A stretch of 13,621 nucleotides of DNA. It comes from JAWKWH01 sp041582695 (GTDB lineage Bacteria > Pseudomonadota > Alphaproteobacteria > Rhizobiales > Rhizobiaceae). The stretch lies in assembly GCA_041582695.1 (NCBI GenBank), contig JBFIBB010000065.1:1-13621 (forward strand). The letters run 5' to 3'. The notes under the pieces are model-generated. The model was not told the origin of the DNA, did not search any database, and saw nothing but the letters and a program-made list of their open reading frames with translations. Numbering within the stretch: the first letter of the stretch is position 1; each line of letters starts with the position of its first letter. Positions 1-6,617 of this stretch are shown here, one piece after another. The position numbers were made by a program, and so were the translations under genes.

Positions 1-49
1 CATGGCTCGCGATGCCGATCCAGGTGATGTGTCAATCTGATGCCGGGCA

Positions 50-71
50 GGGGCCGGCGGCAGCCGGCCCC
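50..71 (-). terminator. GC-rich hairpin after the first importer operon
   Basis: A perfect inverted repeat with 9-bp arms (GGGGCCGGC / GCCGGCCCC) and a 4-base loop starts about 8 bp past the TAA stop of the binding-protein gene. Read on the minus strand it is not followed by a run of T, so it is not a textbook intrinsic terminator. It may act as a 3' mRNA-stabilising hairpin or a terminator without a U-tract. The rest of positions 1-79 shows no supportable gene. Confidence 0.5.
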
Positions 72-79
72 GACACGAT

Positions 80-994
80 TTATTGGAACTGCGCCATATT
101 GTCCTTGGTGACCAGCGCCGCCCCGGAATCGATCAATGACTCGACCGCTTCGCCGCGTATCGCCTTGACCAGAGCATCCACGCCGAGCTCCGCCATTTTC
201 GAAGGAAACTGCGCGACGGTTGCGTCTTCGATACCTGCGGTAAGCGCTTCTTCCTCGCCGCAACAGAAATCGAAACCGACGAGCACGAATTTCGCCGTGT
301 CTATACCGGCATTTTTGATTGCCTGAGCAGCACCGGCTGCTGGAGGACCGCAAGCCGCATAGATTGCCTTCAAGTCCGGATTGGCTGTGAGAATATCTTC
401 CGCGACGTTGATACCGAGTTCTTCGGTACAGTTTGTCGCGCCGCGACCGACGATTTTCACTTCGACGCCGTCGAGTCCTTCCAGCATGCCATTGACCCGG
501 TCGTCGAGCGACGGGACACCTGGAACGCCTTCAAGAATTCCCAGCGTGTCGCCATCTTTGAGGACCGTCTTGAGATATTCGCCTGCGATCTTGCCCGCAT
601 TGTAATTGTCGGTTGTCGCGAGAGCGGTCCGTCCGTTCCAGTCAGGAATATTGTTGTCCATCAGAACGACCTTTACGCCGGCTCCAATGGCCTTGTCGAG
701 CGCGGGCGCGACGGTCGGGTCGACCGGCGTTAGCGCTATCCCCTGTACGCCGCGTGTGACCATCGATTCAATCAGAGCAATCTGTCCCTCGATGTCGGTG
801 GCTGACGTCCCCTGGCCGTAGATGATCTCCACACCGGGATTTGCATCGGCATAGGCCTTTGCCGCGTTCTCCATGGTGGCGAAGAACGGGACCGGGAATT
901 TCGTTATGAAGCCGATCTTTACATCTTCGGCCAGTGCCGGACCGGTGATCGCGGTTGCGAGCGCAAGTCCTCCAAGTAGTAGTTTCAGGTTCAT
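80..994 (-). CDS. Sugar ABC transporter periplasmic substrate-binding protein (CUT2, importer 1)
   Basis: This 304-residue protein is the periplasmic receptor that hands substrate to the permease and ATPase encoded just upstream. A Sec signal peptide covers about residues 1-22 (cleavage after ALA); there is no lipobox. The mature part follows the ribose-binding (periplasmic-binding-protein-like) fold: KIGFITKFPVPFF at 26-38, a hinge-side stretch QGIALTPVDP near 84-93, and VLVGFDF at 237-243. The start is firm: GGGAGG lies 5 bases before the ATG. It is the last gene of a permease-ATPase-receptor operon, 72 bp after the ATPase stop, whereas receptors of this class are usually first. Oddly, it carries four cysteines (189, 215, 244, 245). 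Two positions match ligand-contact loops of this fold: ACGPPAAG replaces the common N-D-x-x-A-x-G loop, and FDFCCGEEEA replaces the common F-D loop. The substrate is unknown. The family assignment is secure; specificity is not inferable. Confidence 0.93.
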   Translation of the reverse strand: MNLKLLLGGLALATAITGPALAEDVKIGFITKFPVPFFATMENAAKAYADANPGVEIIYGQGTSATDIEGQIALIESMVTRGVQGIALTPVDPTVAPALDKAIGAGVKVVLMDNNIPDWNGRTALATTDNYNAGKIAGEYLKTVLKDGDTLGILEGVPGVPSLDDRVNGMLEGLDGVEVKIVGRGATNCTEELGINVAEDILTANPDLKAIYAACGPPAAGAAQAIKNAGIDTAKFVLVGFDFCCGEEEALTAGIEDATVAQFPSKMAELGVDALVKAIRGEAVESLIDSGAALVTKDNMAQFQ

Positions 995-1066
995 TCCAAC
1001 CTCCCTGATTCGATCGTCCCGGAATGAGGCGATCCTGCTCTCACCACCCCCTCTAGGTGGCGATTC

Positions 1067-1828
1067 TCATGTTTCGGCGCCGACGATCATGGCGACCAAC
1101 TCGTGCTGGTTTGCCCGCTCCGGCTTCAGTTCCCCGACTTTTCGACCCTGCCTGAGCACTACCGCCCTATCGGCAAGTTCGATGACGTGTTCCATGTTGT
1201 GCGTGATCAGGATGACGGCGTTGCCTTCGGCGCGCAGTTGCGCGATCAAGTCGAGCACCTTGCGCGATTCCCGCAGCCCGAGTGCCGCCGTTGGCTCATC
1301 CAGAATCACGACCTTGCGGGCGAAAACCGTCGCGCGGGCGACCGCAATAGCCTGTCGCTGTCCGCCCGACATCAGCGCCACGGGAGCGTCCAGCCTCGGC
1401 AGTTTCACCCGCAGACGGGCAATGACCGCCGCCGCCTCGCGATCCATGGCGCGATTGCTGAGAAAACGAAGCCCGCGCGGAAGCCATCGGGGGGCCGCCA
1501 ATTCGCGACCGCAATAGAAGTTCTGAGCAGGTGAAAGGTTATCGAAAAGCGCTAGGTCCTGATAAACCGTCTCGATGCCGGCGCGGCGGGCGGCGGCAGG
1601 CGAATGCAGCGATGCTGGTTTTCCGTCCAGGAGGATTTCACCACCGTCAAGCGCATGCACTCCTGCAATGCACTTGATCAAGGTCGATTTTCCAGCGCCG
1701 TTGTCGCCCAACAGAGCGAGCACCTGTCCGCGGTACACATCCATGCTGACATTTTTAAGTGCGTGGACGGCGCCGAACCGCTTTTCGGCCTGTTGCACGG
1801 TGAGCACTGGGGCGGCGCCGGAATTCAT
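1067..1828 (-). CDS. Sugar ABC transporter ATP-binding protein, single NBD (importer 1)
   Basis: This is a cytoplasmic ATPase of 253 residues that powers importer 1. It has one nucleotide-binding domain with all motifs intact: Walker A GDNGAGKST (41-49), Q-loop Gln90 in VYQDLAL, signature MSGGQRQ (153-159), Walker B VVILDE (173-178) and switch His210. The single domain, about half the length of RbsA-type proteins, implies that it works as a homodimer, as in the FrcA-type fructose importers of rhizobia. Its ATG overlaps the TGA of the upstream permease by four bases (ATGA), so the two are translationally coupled. A GAGG lies 6 bases before the start. The D-loop reads AALG instead of SALD, as also happens in FrcA-like proteins. 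Fourteen bases around the start codon (1824-1837) are identical to those around the start of the binding-protein gene (990-1003). Confidence 0.94.
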   Translation of the reverse strand: MNSGAAPVLTVQQAEKRFGAVHALKNVSMDVYRGQVLALLGDNGAGKSTLIKCIAGVHALDGGEILLDGKPASLHSPAAARRAGIETVYQDLALFDNLSPAQNFYCGRELAAPRWLPRGLRFLSNRAMDREAAAVIARLRVKLPRLDAPVALMSGGQRQAIAVARATVFARKVVILDEPTAALGLRESRKVLDLIAQLRAEGNAVILITHNMEHVIELADRAVVLRQGRKVGELKPERANQHELVAMIVGAET

Positions 1829-2883
1829 TCCAACCTCGCTGCCTGAAGGTTTCGGGCTCTCGCCTCCAGCCAGTTTCGCAAGACGTCCGCCTCGACGGCG
1901 ATTACGATGATCACACCAATGGCGATCATCTGGAAAAACACGTCAACCCCAAGCAGGTTCAGCGCATTGCGGATTACACCGATCATGACCGCGCCAATAA
2001 GCGCGTGCCCGAGATGACCGCGCCCGCCGAGGAAACTGGCTCCTCCTATGATGACCGCCGCAATTGTGTCCAACTCCAGAAGGTTTCCATAAAGCGGCGA
2101 ACTAGCGGCTGTGCGTCCGGAAAGAACCACTGCGCCGATGCCTGCGCAAAAGCCGGATATGACGTAGGTGGAAATCAAAACGCCTCGTACGGGAATCCCC
2201 ATTTCGCGGGCCGCTTCCGGATTGCCTCCGACCGAGTAGAGCCATCGTCCCCAGACCATCGCCTTCGTCATGACCAGCACCAGCGTGGCTGCGCCTAGGA
2301 CTACGAAGAAGGAATTGGGAATGCCGAAACTGTCCTGTCCGCCCAGAAGTGTAACCGCTTCCGGCATGCCGCGCATGGTCGTATGACCAACAGCCAGTTC
2401 AAGAGCCAAGCCGCGGCAGATGCTCAATGTGGCGAGTGTGATTATGAAGGCGTGCGGCAACCGGCCCATCACGAAGGCCAAGCCGTTTATCGCTCCGACG
2501 ATGGTACCCGTCAGAAGCATGGCTGCAATCACCAGAACGGCAGAATCGGCCACCCTGAACACCAGGCCACCAATGACTGTCGCCAGCGCCAGATTGGCAC
2601 CCACGGAGAGATCGATTCCCCTCGTCAGGATGACCAGCTGCTGGCCCATCGCCACGATTGCTATGACGGCCGTCTGGGCAAGAATGTTGGAAATATTGCC
2701 GGGTGAAAGGAAACTCGGCGTCAATGCCGCAATGACCGCGATAATCAATGTCAGGATAAGAAGAGGGCCAAAACCCAGTAGCCGCAGGCCTGCTGAAACA
2801 AAGATGGTACGCCTGTCATGACGAGGGCCGCCAGCTACAACATCAGTATCTTTACTTTCGGCCACAATCACGAAACATCTCAA
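1825..2883 (-). CDS. Sugar ABC transporter permease (importer 1)
   Basis: This inner-membrane permease (up to 352 residues) is of the CUT2/BPD_transp_2 family and presumably forms a homodimeric channel with the ATPase downstream. About eight to ten hydrophobic segments can be seen, beginning near residue 38. The family motif GIDLSVGA is at 89-96, and the cytoplasmic EAA-like coupling loop GGNPEAAREMGIPV is at 219-232. It is the first gene of the operon, and its stop overlaps the ATPase start (ATGA). The start is uncertain: the longest frame begins with TTG at 2883 with no clear ribosome site, and GTG codons 5 (2871) and 7 (2865) are alternatives. The first 30 or so residues are hydrophilic and poorly constrained. 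A promoter and inverted repeats lie immediately upstream. Confidence 0.92.
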   Translation of the reverse strand: MRCFVIVAESKDTDVVAGGPRHDRRTIFVSAGLRLLGFGPLLILTLIIAVIAALTPSFLSPGNISNILAQTAVIAIVAMGQQLVILTRGIDLSVGANLALATVIGGLVFRVADSAVLVIAAMLLTGTIVGAINGLAFVMGRLPHAFIITLATLSICRGLALELAVGHTTMRGMPEAVTLLGGQDSFGIPNSFFVVLGAATLVLVMTKAMVWGRWLYSVGGNPEAAREMGIPVRGVLISTYVISGFCAGIGAVVLSGRTAASSPLYGNLLELDTIAAVIIGGASFLGGRGHLGHALIGAVMIGVIRNALNLLGVDVFFQMIAIGVIIVIAVEADVLRNWLEARARNLQAARLE

Positions 2884-2884
2884 A

Positions 2885-2910
2885 TTTGTATCTTATCGAG
2901 AAAATACAAA
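2885..2910. promoter_or_regulatory. Inverted repeat at the importer 1 promoter, candidate GntR operator
   Basis: Perfect 7-bp arms TTTGTAT (2885-2891) and ATACAAA (2904-2910) are separated by 12 bp, immediately upstream of the permease start. The half-site TTGTAT/ATACAA resembles the T-n-G-T...A-C-n-A type sites bound by FadR-subfamily GntR proteins, although those are normally compact with no long spacer. The right arm overlaps the proposed -10 box. Binding by the neighbouring GntR protein is inference. Confidence 0.45.
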
Positions 2911-2932
2911 GCCGTTTCGATAATTGAGTCAA
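2903..2932 (-). promoter_or_regulatory. Candidate sigma-70 promoter for the importer 1 operon
   Basis: On the minus strand a -35 box TTGACT (2927-2932) is followed after 18 bp by TGTATT (2903-2908) as a possible -10 box. It lies in a markedly AT-rich stretch about 20 bp before the permease start. The -10 match is only four of six bases, so the call rests on position and composition as well as sequence. Confidence 0.4.
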
Positions 2933-2934
2933 TT
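2922..2934. promoter_or_regulatory. 13-bp palindrome over the -35 box of importer 1
   Basis: AATTGA-G-TCAATT is a perfect palindrome with a single central base, and it contains the proposed minus-strand -35 box. It is nested inside further matching arms: CGATAA (2918-2923) with TTATCG (2940-2945), and CCGTTT (2912-2917) with AAACGG (2951-2956). Together with the repeat at 2885-2910 this makes the 150-bp gap between the GntR gene and the permease unusually rich in symmetry. It is a possible regulator site; the binding protein is unknown. Confidence 0.4.
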
Positions 2935-3033
2935 GTTTTTTATCGTTAGAAAACGGTTTTTAACCTCTGGATTGCAATATTGACGCAATTGTCATCTGTG
3001 CTTGAAATCGCAGCAGTTTGCGGGACAGTATTC

Positions 3034-3975
3034 TCAATGTTCCCTGGGTCGCCGGGCGCCGCCGTGTTCCGCCACATTTACTTTTTCCTGGCCTGATGTG
3101 GCGCGAATGAGCGTTTCCTTCGCAGAGGCGAGGTGAGCCCTGCAGGCCAGATCGATTAGGGAGGCGTTTCGGCTGAACAAGGCATCGATGTAAGTCAAAT
3201 GTTCGCGTATGGCGACTTCGTTGCGCTGGCGTTCGTCCTTTTTGTTCCACTGATAATGGTAATGGAAAATCAGCGCTATCACGTCCTGAAATCCCTCGAT
3301 GAACCGGTTCGGCTTCACGGAATTGATCAGGCGGTGGAATCGACTGTCGAGGTCGGAAAAGTCATGGTAGCGATGATCGATGTCGTCCAGCAACTGCAGA
3401 TGTTCCTTCCTCAAGGACTCAATCTCCTGCCAGATCGCCGAATTTTTGGGGATTTCAGCAAACGCTCCGGCCGATCTCAATTCGAACATCTCGCGTATCT
3501 CAAACAATTCGAGCGCGAAATCGGTCGTAAACCCGTTCAGAACCCAACCGCCATGCTGACGTTTCTCAATCAGGCCGAAATGCTGGAACCGGTTGAGAAA
3601 CTCCCTGATCCCCGTGGTAGCGACGCCAAAGTGCCGGGCAAGCTCGAGTTCGTTGATCACGGTTCCGCGGGGAGGGTTGTCGTGCAGCATCCATTCCATG
3701 AAGCGCTTTTCGACCTGCGCCGAAGTTGAGACGGTCTCGTCTTCCGGGAACCGCTCCGGATTGGCTCGTGACTCATGGTAAATCCGCCTTCGGCCGCTGC
3801 CGGCGATCATTCCGTGTTCCGCCAAAATCGAAAGGACCTTGCGGATGGTGGTCCGGCTCACGCCAAGGCGCTTGCCGAGACTGTTTTCGGAGGGAATTGG
3901 TTCGCCGTCCTCCATTTTGGTGATAAGGTCTAGGGCATCGTTGAATGCGCGTTTGAACACGGTGTCGCTTTTCAT
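3034..3975 (-). CDS. GntR-family regulator with two tandem winged-helix domains and an FCD domain
   Basis: This transcription factor has 313 residues. The ATG at 3975 is chosen because AGGAAA sits 5 bases upstream; a GTG at 3990 would add five residues but has no such site. An N-terminal GntR winged helix spans about 5-68 (PSENSLGKRLGVSRTTIRKV near 28-47). A second covers about 88-147 (LARHFGVATTGIREFLNRF near 112-130, then GLIEKRQHGGWVL). The C-terminal FCD ligand domain is about 150-290 and keeps the usual metal/ligand residues Asp210, His214, His259 and His281. FadR-type regulators normally have one winged helix and about 220-250 residues, so the extra domain explains the length. The gene lies between two importer operons, upstream of and co-oriented with importer 1 and divergent from importer 2. 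Control of either or both is inference. The last 20 or so residues are polar and probably disordered. Confidence 0.92.
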   Translation of the reverse strand: MKSDTVFKRAFNDALDLITKMEDGEPIPSENSLGKRLGVSRTTIRKVLSILAEHGMIAGSGRRRIYHESRANPERFPEDETVSTSAQVEKRFMEWMLHDNPPRGTVINELELARHFGVATTGIREFLNRFQHFGLIEKRQHGGWVLNGFTTDFALELFEIREMFELRSAGAFAEIPKNSAIWQEIESLRKEHLQLLDDIDHRYHDFSDLDSRFHRLINSVKPNRFIEGFQDVIALIFHYHYQWNKKDERQRNEVAIREHLTYIDALFSRNASLIDLACRAHLASAKETLIRATSGQEKVNVAEHGGARRPREH

Positions 3976-3998
3976 ATCGGTTTCCTGCACCGGAATTG

Positions 3999-4020
3999 AA
4001 AAATTCGCTTGTGAATTTTT
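3999..4020. promoter_or_regulatory. Inverted repeat in the divergent GntR / importer 2 promoter region
   Basis: Perfect 8-bp arms AAAAATTC (3999-4006) and GAATTTTT (4013-4020) flank a 6-bp spacer. It lies 24 bp before the GntR start and 70 bp before the binding-protein start, directly upstream of a perfect -10 box. The place is right for a repressor site acting on both genes. A role as terminator is unlikely because it sits between divergent starts. Confidence 0.45.
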
Positions 4021-4025
4021 TTATC

Positions 4026-4031
4026 TATAAT
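4026..4031 (+). promoter_or_regulatory. -10 box (TATAAT) for the importer 2 operon
   Basis: A perfect TATAAT lies 58 bp before the ATG of the binding-protein gene in an AT-rich stretch. At 16-bp spacing the -35 position would be TTCGCT (4004-4009), a weak match inside the inverted repeat at 3999-4020. This suggests a regulated promoter that a protein bound to the repeat could block. Confidence 0.45.
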
Positions 4032-4089
4032 AAACCGTGGAATTGATATAGAGGTATTGATGTTCTCATTTCGAGTAAGGGAGGAACGC

Positions 4090-5109
4090 ATGAGACATAC
4101 AACAGCCATAATCGCGGCATCCGCCATGGTGCTTTTGGCGGCGCCGATCGCAGCGCAGGCGGATACGTCGGGCAAGAAAATCGCCTTGTCGAACAACTAT
4201 GCGGGCAACTCCTGGCGCCAGGCGATGCTGAAAAGCTGGGAAAAAGTGACATCGGGTGCCGTCAGTGAGGGCGTTGTCGCAGCCGCCGACGCATTCACGA
4301 CCGCGGAAAACCAGGTGACAGAACAAGCAGCCCAGATCCAGAACCTTATTCTCCAGGGTTATGACGCCATCGTCGTCAATGCGGCTTCTCCGGAAGGTCT
4401 GAACGGTGCGGTCAAGGAAGCATGCGACGCAGGAATTACAGTCGTATCATTCGACGGCATCGTAACCGAGCCTTGCGCATGGCGGATTGCTGTCGACTTC
4501 AAGCAGATGGGCAAGGATGAGGTCCTGTATCTCAATGACAGGTTGCCCGATGGCGGCAAGCTTCTGGAGATCAGGGGTCTTGCGGGCGTATTCGTCGATG
4601 ACGAAATCAGCGCCGGAATTCACGAGGGCGTCGCCGAAACCGGCAAATTCGAAATCGTCGGTTCGGTACATGGTGACTGGGCGCAGGATGTGGCACAGAA
4701 AGCTGTTGCCGGCATCCTGCCCAGTTTGCCGGACGACATCGTCGGTGTTGTCACCCAGGGTGGCGACGGATATGGCGCCGCGCAGGCTTTCAAGGCCGCC
4801 GGACGTCCAATGCCGGTAATCGTCATGGGCAATCGGCAGGACGAACTGACCTGGTGGAAAGAGCAGAAGGACGCCAATGGTTATGAGACCATGTCAGTCT
4901 CGATCGCTCCAGGCGTCTCGACACTGGCCTTCTGGGTAGCCCAGCAAATACTCGACGGCAAAGAAGTGCCGAAGGACCTGACCGTTCCTTTCCTTCGCAT
5001 TGACCAGGACAATCTGGAGGAAAACCTCGCAAATACAGAGGTTGGCGGTGTTGCAAATGTCGAGTACTCGCTCGAAGATGCGCAGAAAGTAATCAGCGGC
5101 GCGATGTAG
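4090..5109 (+). CDS. Sugar ABC transporter periplasmic substrate-binding protein (CUT2, importer 2)
   Basis: This 339-residue receptor belongs to importer 2. The ATG at 4090 is chosen because GGGAGGA lies just upstream and a clear Sec signal peptide then begins at residue 1 (MRHTTAIIAASAMVLLAAP, cleavage after AQA near residue 24). An upstream in-frame TTG at 4057 would add 11 residues before the signal. The mature protein starts with KIALSNNYAGNSWRQ (30-43), a sequence style common to a set of rhizobial CUT2 receptors. It has the periplasmic-binding fold with VVSFDGI (118-124) and GGDGYGAAQAF (224-234). Two cysteines (112 and 129) lie close together and could form a disulfide. It is the first gene of a four-gene plus-strand operon, divergent from the GntR gene. 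The substrate is unknown; I would not assign ribose merely from the fold. Confidence 0.93.
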   Translation: MRHTTAIIAASAMVLLAAPIAAQADTSGKKIALSNNYAGNSWRQAMLKSWEKVTSGAVSEGVVAAADAFTTAENQVTEQAAQIQNLILQGYDAIVVNAASPEGLNGAVKEACDAGITVVSFDGIVTEPCAWRIAVDFKQMGKDEVLYLNDRLPDGGKLLEIRGLAGVFVDDEISAGIHEGVAETGKFEIVGSVHGDWAQDVAQKAVAGILPSLPDDIVGVVTQGGDGYGAAQAFKAAGRPMPVIVMGNRQDELTWWKEQKDANGYETMSVSIAPGVSTLAFWVAQQILDGKEVPKDLTVPFLRIDQDNLEENLANTEVGGVANVEYSLEDAQKVISGAM

Positions 5110-5162
5110 TTTGAGTATCGTAGTCAGGTATCGCTGCTGCCTCCATGACTGACGGTGATGCA

Positions 5163-6617
5163 ATGCTGATAAACCTGAACGGCGTCGAAAAGAATTTCGG
5201 CGCCGTTCGTGCTCTGGCTACCGTGGATCTGGAAGTCGGTGCGGGCGAATGCGTCGGGCTTGTCGGCCACAACGGGGCCGGAAAGTCGACGCTAATGAAC
5301 ATACTCGCGGGTACGCTGTCACCCGACTCCGGCAAAATCCTGATCTCCGGTACCGACCTGTCAAACGGCTATTCTGTTCGGACCGCTCACCAGCAGGGGC
5401 TACGATGCGTGTTTCAGGAACTGTCCCTGTGCCCGAATCTGACCGTCGCGGAAAATGCACGGGTAATGCATCCGGCGCTGAAGGGGGTGAACTGGCGTAA
5501 ACGAGCCGGTGCACTTATCGCAAGCAAGCTGAACGAGATCTTTCCCGGTCATGGCGTGAAGGCCTCTGATGTGGTGGGCGACCTTGCAATCGGCAAACGC
5601 CAGATGGTGGAAATCGCGCGGGCGTTTTCCGTCACCGATTCGCCGGCCAGGCTGGTCATTCTCGACGAGCCGACCTCATCGCTCGACGCGATCCGCGCGG
5701 AGCAATTGCTGAAGTTCGTTCGCAAGTTCATATCCGCGGGTGGAAGCTGTATTCTCATTTCGCATCTGCTTGGGGAAATTCTCTCCACCTCTGACAAGAT
5801 CGTGGTGATGCGCGACGCAAAAGTCGTTGATGTCCGCAAAGCGGGCGAATTCAAACGCGCGTCGCTTGTGGCGGCCATGGGCAGCGTCGCCGAAAAGGAT
5901 GCCGTCGCGCGAGAGGACGCCGGTTCGAAGCGCGCGTCCGGAAAGCCTGTGGTATCAGTCGCGAGCCCGGAGCCGGCGGACGCTCCAGACCTGAAAGCGC
6001 ACAGCGGAGAGATTGTCGGGCTCGCCGGTCTTGGCGGCCATGGCCAGTCCGACATGCTGATGCGGATATTCGCGGCGGCCGGCCATAATGTTCATGGCGT
6101 CACGGTAACAGGTCCCGTAGCCTTGGTCGCCGGCGACCGACAGAATGACGGGATATTTCCGCTCTGGTCTATAAGCCGGAACATTTCGATCCGGTCGATG
6201 CGGCGGATGCTGAAGTATTGGCTGATCCAGGACGATCAGGAGCAGAAGCTCGCGGCGGAATGGAAGCGCAGGATCGGCATCCGAACGGACAACATGGAAA
6301 ACAATATTCTTTCACTTTCGGGCGGCAATCAGCAAAAAGCACTTTTCGCGCGGGCATTCGGTTCCGACGCCTCGATCGTGCTGATGGACGATCCGATGCG
6401 GGGTGTGGATGTGGGAACCAAGCAGGAAGTTTACGGTATGATTCGTGACGAGGCAGCAGGCGGGAGGACGTTTATCTGGTACACAACCGAAATGGATGAA
6501 CTGCGCCATTGCGATCATGTGTACGTATTCCGTGACGGTGGCATCGTTGCTGACCTGCCGCGGGGCGAGATGACCGAACAAAAAGTCCTCCAGGCGTCAT
6601 TCCTGGAGGATGCCTGA
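5163..6617 (+). CDS. Sugar ABC transporter ATP-binding protein, double NBD (RbsA-like, importer 2)
   Basis: This cytoplasmic ATPase has two fused nucleotide-binding domains, 484 residues from the ATG at 5163. An in-frame ATG at 5145 adds six residues but lacks a ribosome site, while GGTGA precedes 5163. Counting from 5163, NBD1 has Walker A GHNGAGKST (35-43), Gln85, Walker B LVILDE (164-169) and switch His201, but its signature reads LAIGK (141-145) instead of LSGGQ. NBD2 has a canonical-like signature LSGGN (385-389). Its Walker A is degenerate (GLGGHGQS near 289-296, no Lys), its catalytic Glu is replaced by Asp410 in LMDDP, and Thr442 stands at the switch-His position. One composite ATP site is therefore complete and the other degenerate, an exaggerated form of the RbsA pattern. 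The stop overlaps the next start by one base (TGATG). It pairs with the two permeases that follow. Confidence 0.93.
   Translation: MLINLNGVEKNFGAVRALATVDLEVGAGECVGLVGHNGAGKSTLMNILAGTLSPDSGKILISGTDLSNGYSVRTAHQQGLRCVFQELSLCPNLTVAENARVMHPALKGVNWRKRAGALIASKLNEIFPGHGVKASDVVGDLAIGKRQMVEIARAFSVTDSPARLVILDEPTSSLDAIRAEQLLKFVRKFISAGGSCILISHLLGEILSTSDKIVVMRDAKVVDVRKAGEFKRASLVAAMGSVAEKDAVAREDAGSKRASGKPVVSVASPEPADAPDLKAHSGEIVGLAGLGGHGQSDMLMRIFAAAGHNVHGVTVTGPVALVAGDRQNDGIFPLWSISRNISIRSMRRMLKYWLIQDDQEQKLAAEWKRRIGIRTDNMENNILSLSGGNQQKALFARAFGSDASIVLMDDPMRGVDVGTKQEVYGMIRDEAAGGRTFIWYTTEMDELRHCDHVYVFRDGGIVADLPRGEMTEQKVLQASFLEDA

Noticed and set aside
1..3. Possible start codon of a further minus-strand gene at the left edge
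   Set aside because: Only the codon itself is in the window and the preceding bases show no clear ribosome site, so no gene can be supported.
1044..1060. Small inverted repeat CCACC-n7-GGTGG between the importer 1 ATPase and receptor genes
   Set aside because: Five-base arms in GC-rich DNA are expected by chance and no T-run follows.
2960..3250. 96-residue minus-strand open frame overlapping the 3' end of the GntR gene
   Set aside because: It overlaps the FCD coding region in another frame, is arginine-rich and low in recognisable features, and the GntR frame has all its expected motifs there.
3301..3310. Perfect palindrome GAACCGGTTC, resembling the half-sites near the LacI-type gene
   Set aside because: It lies inside the GntR coding region and is explained by codons for Asn-Arg-Phe; a similar AACCGGTT at 3587-3594 is also coding.
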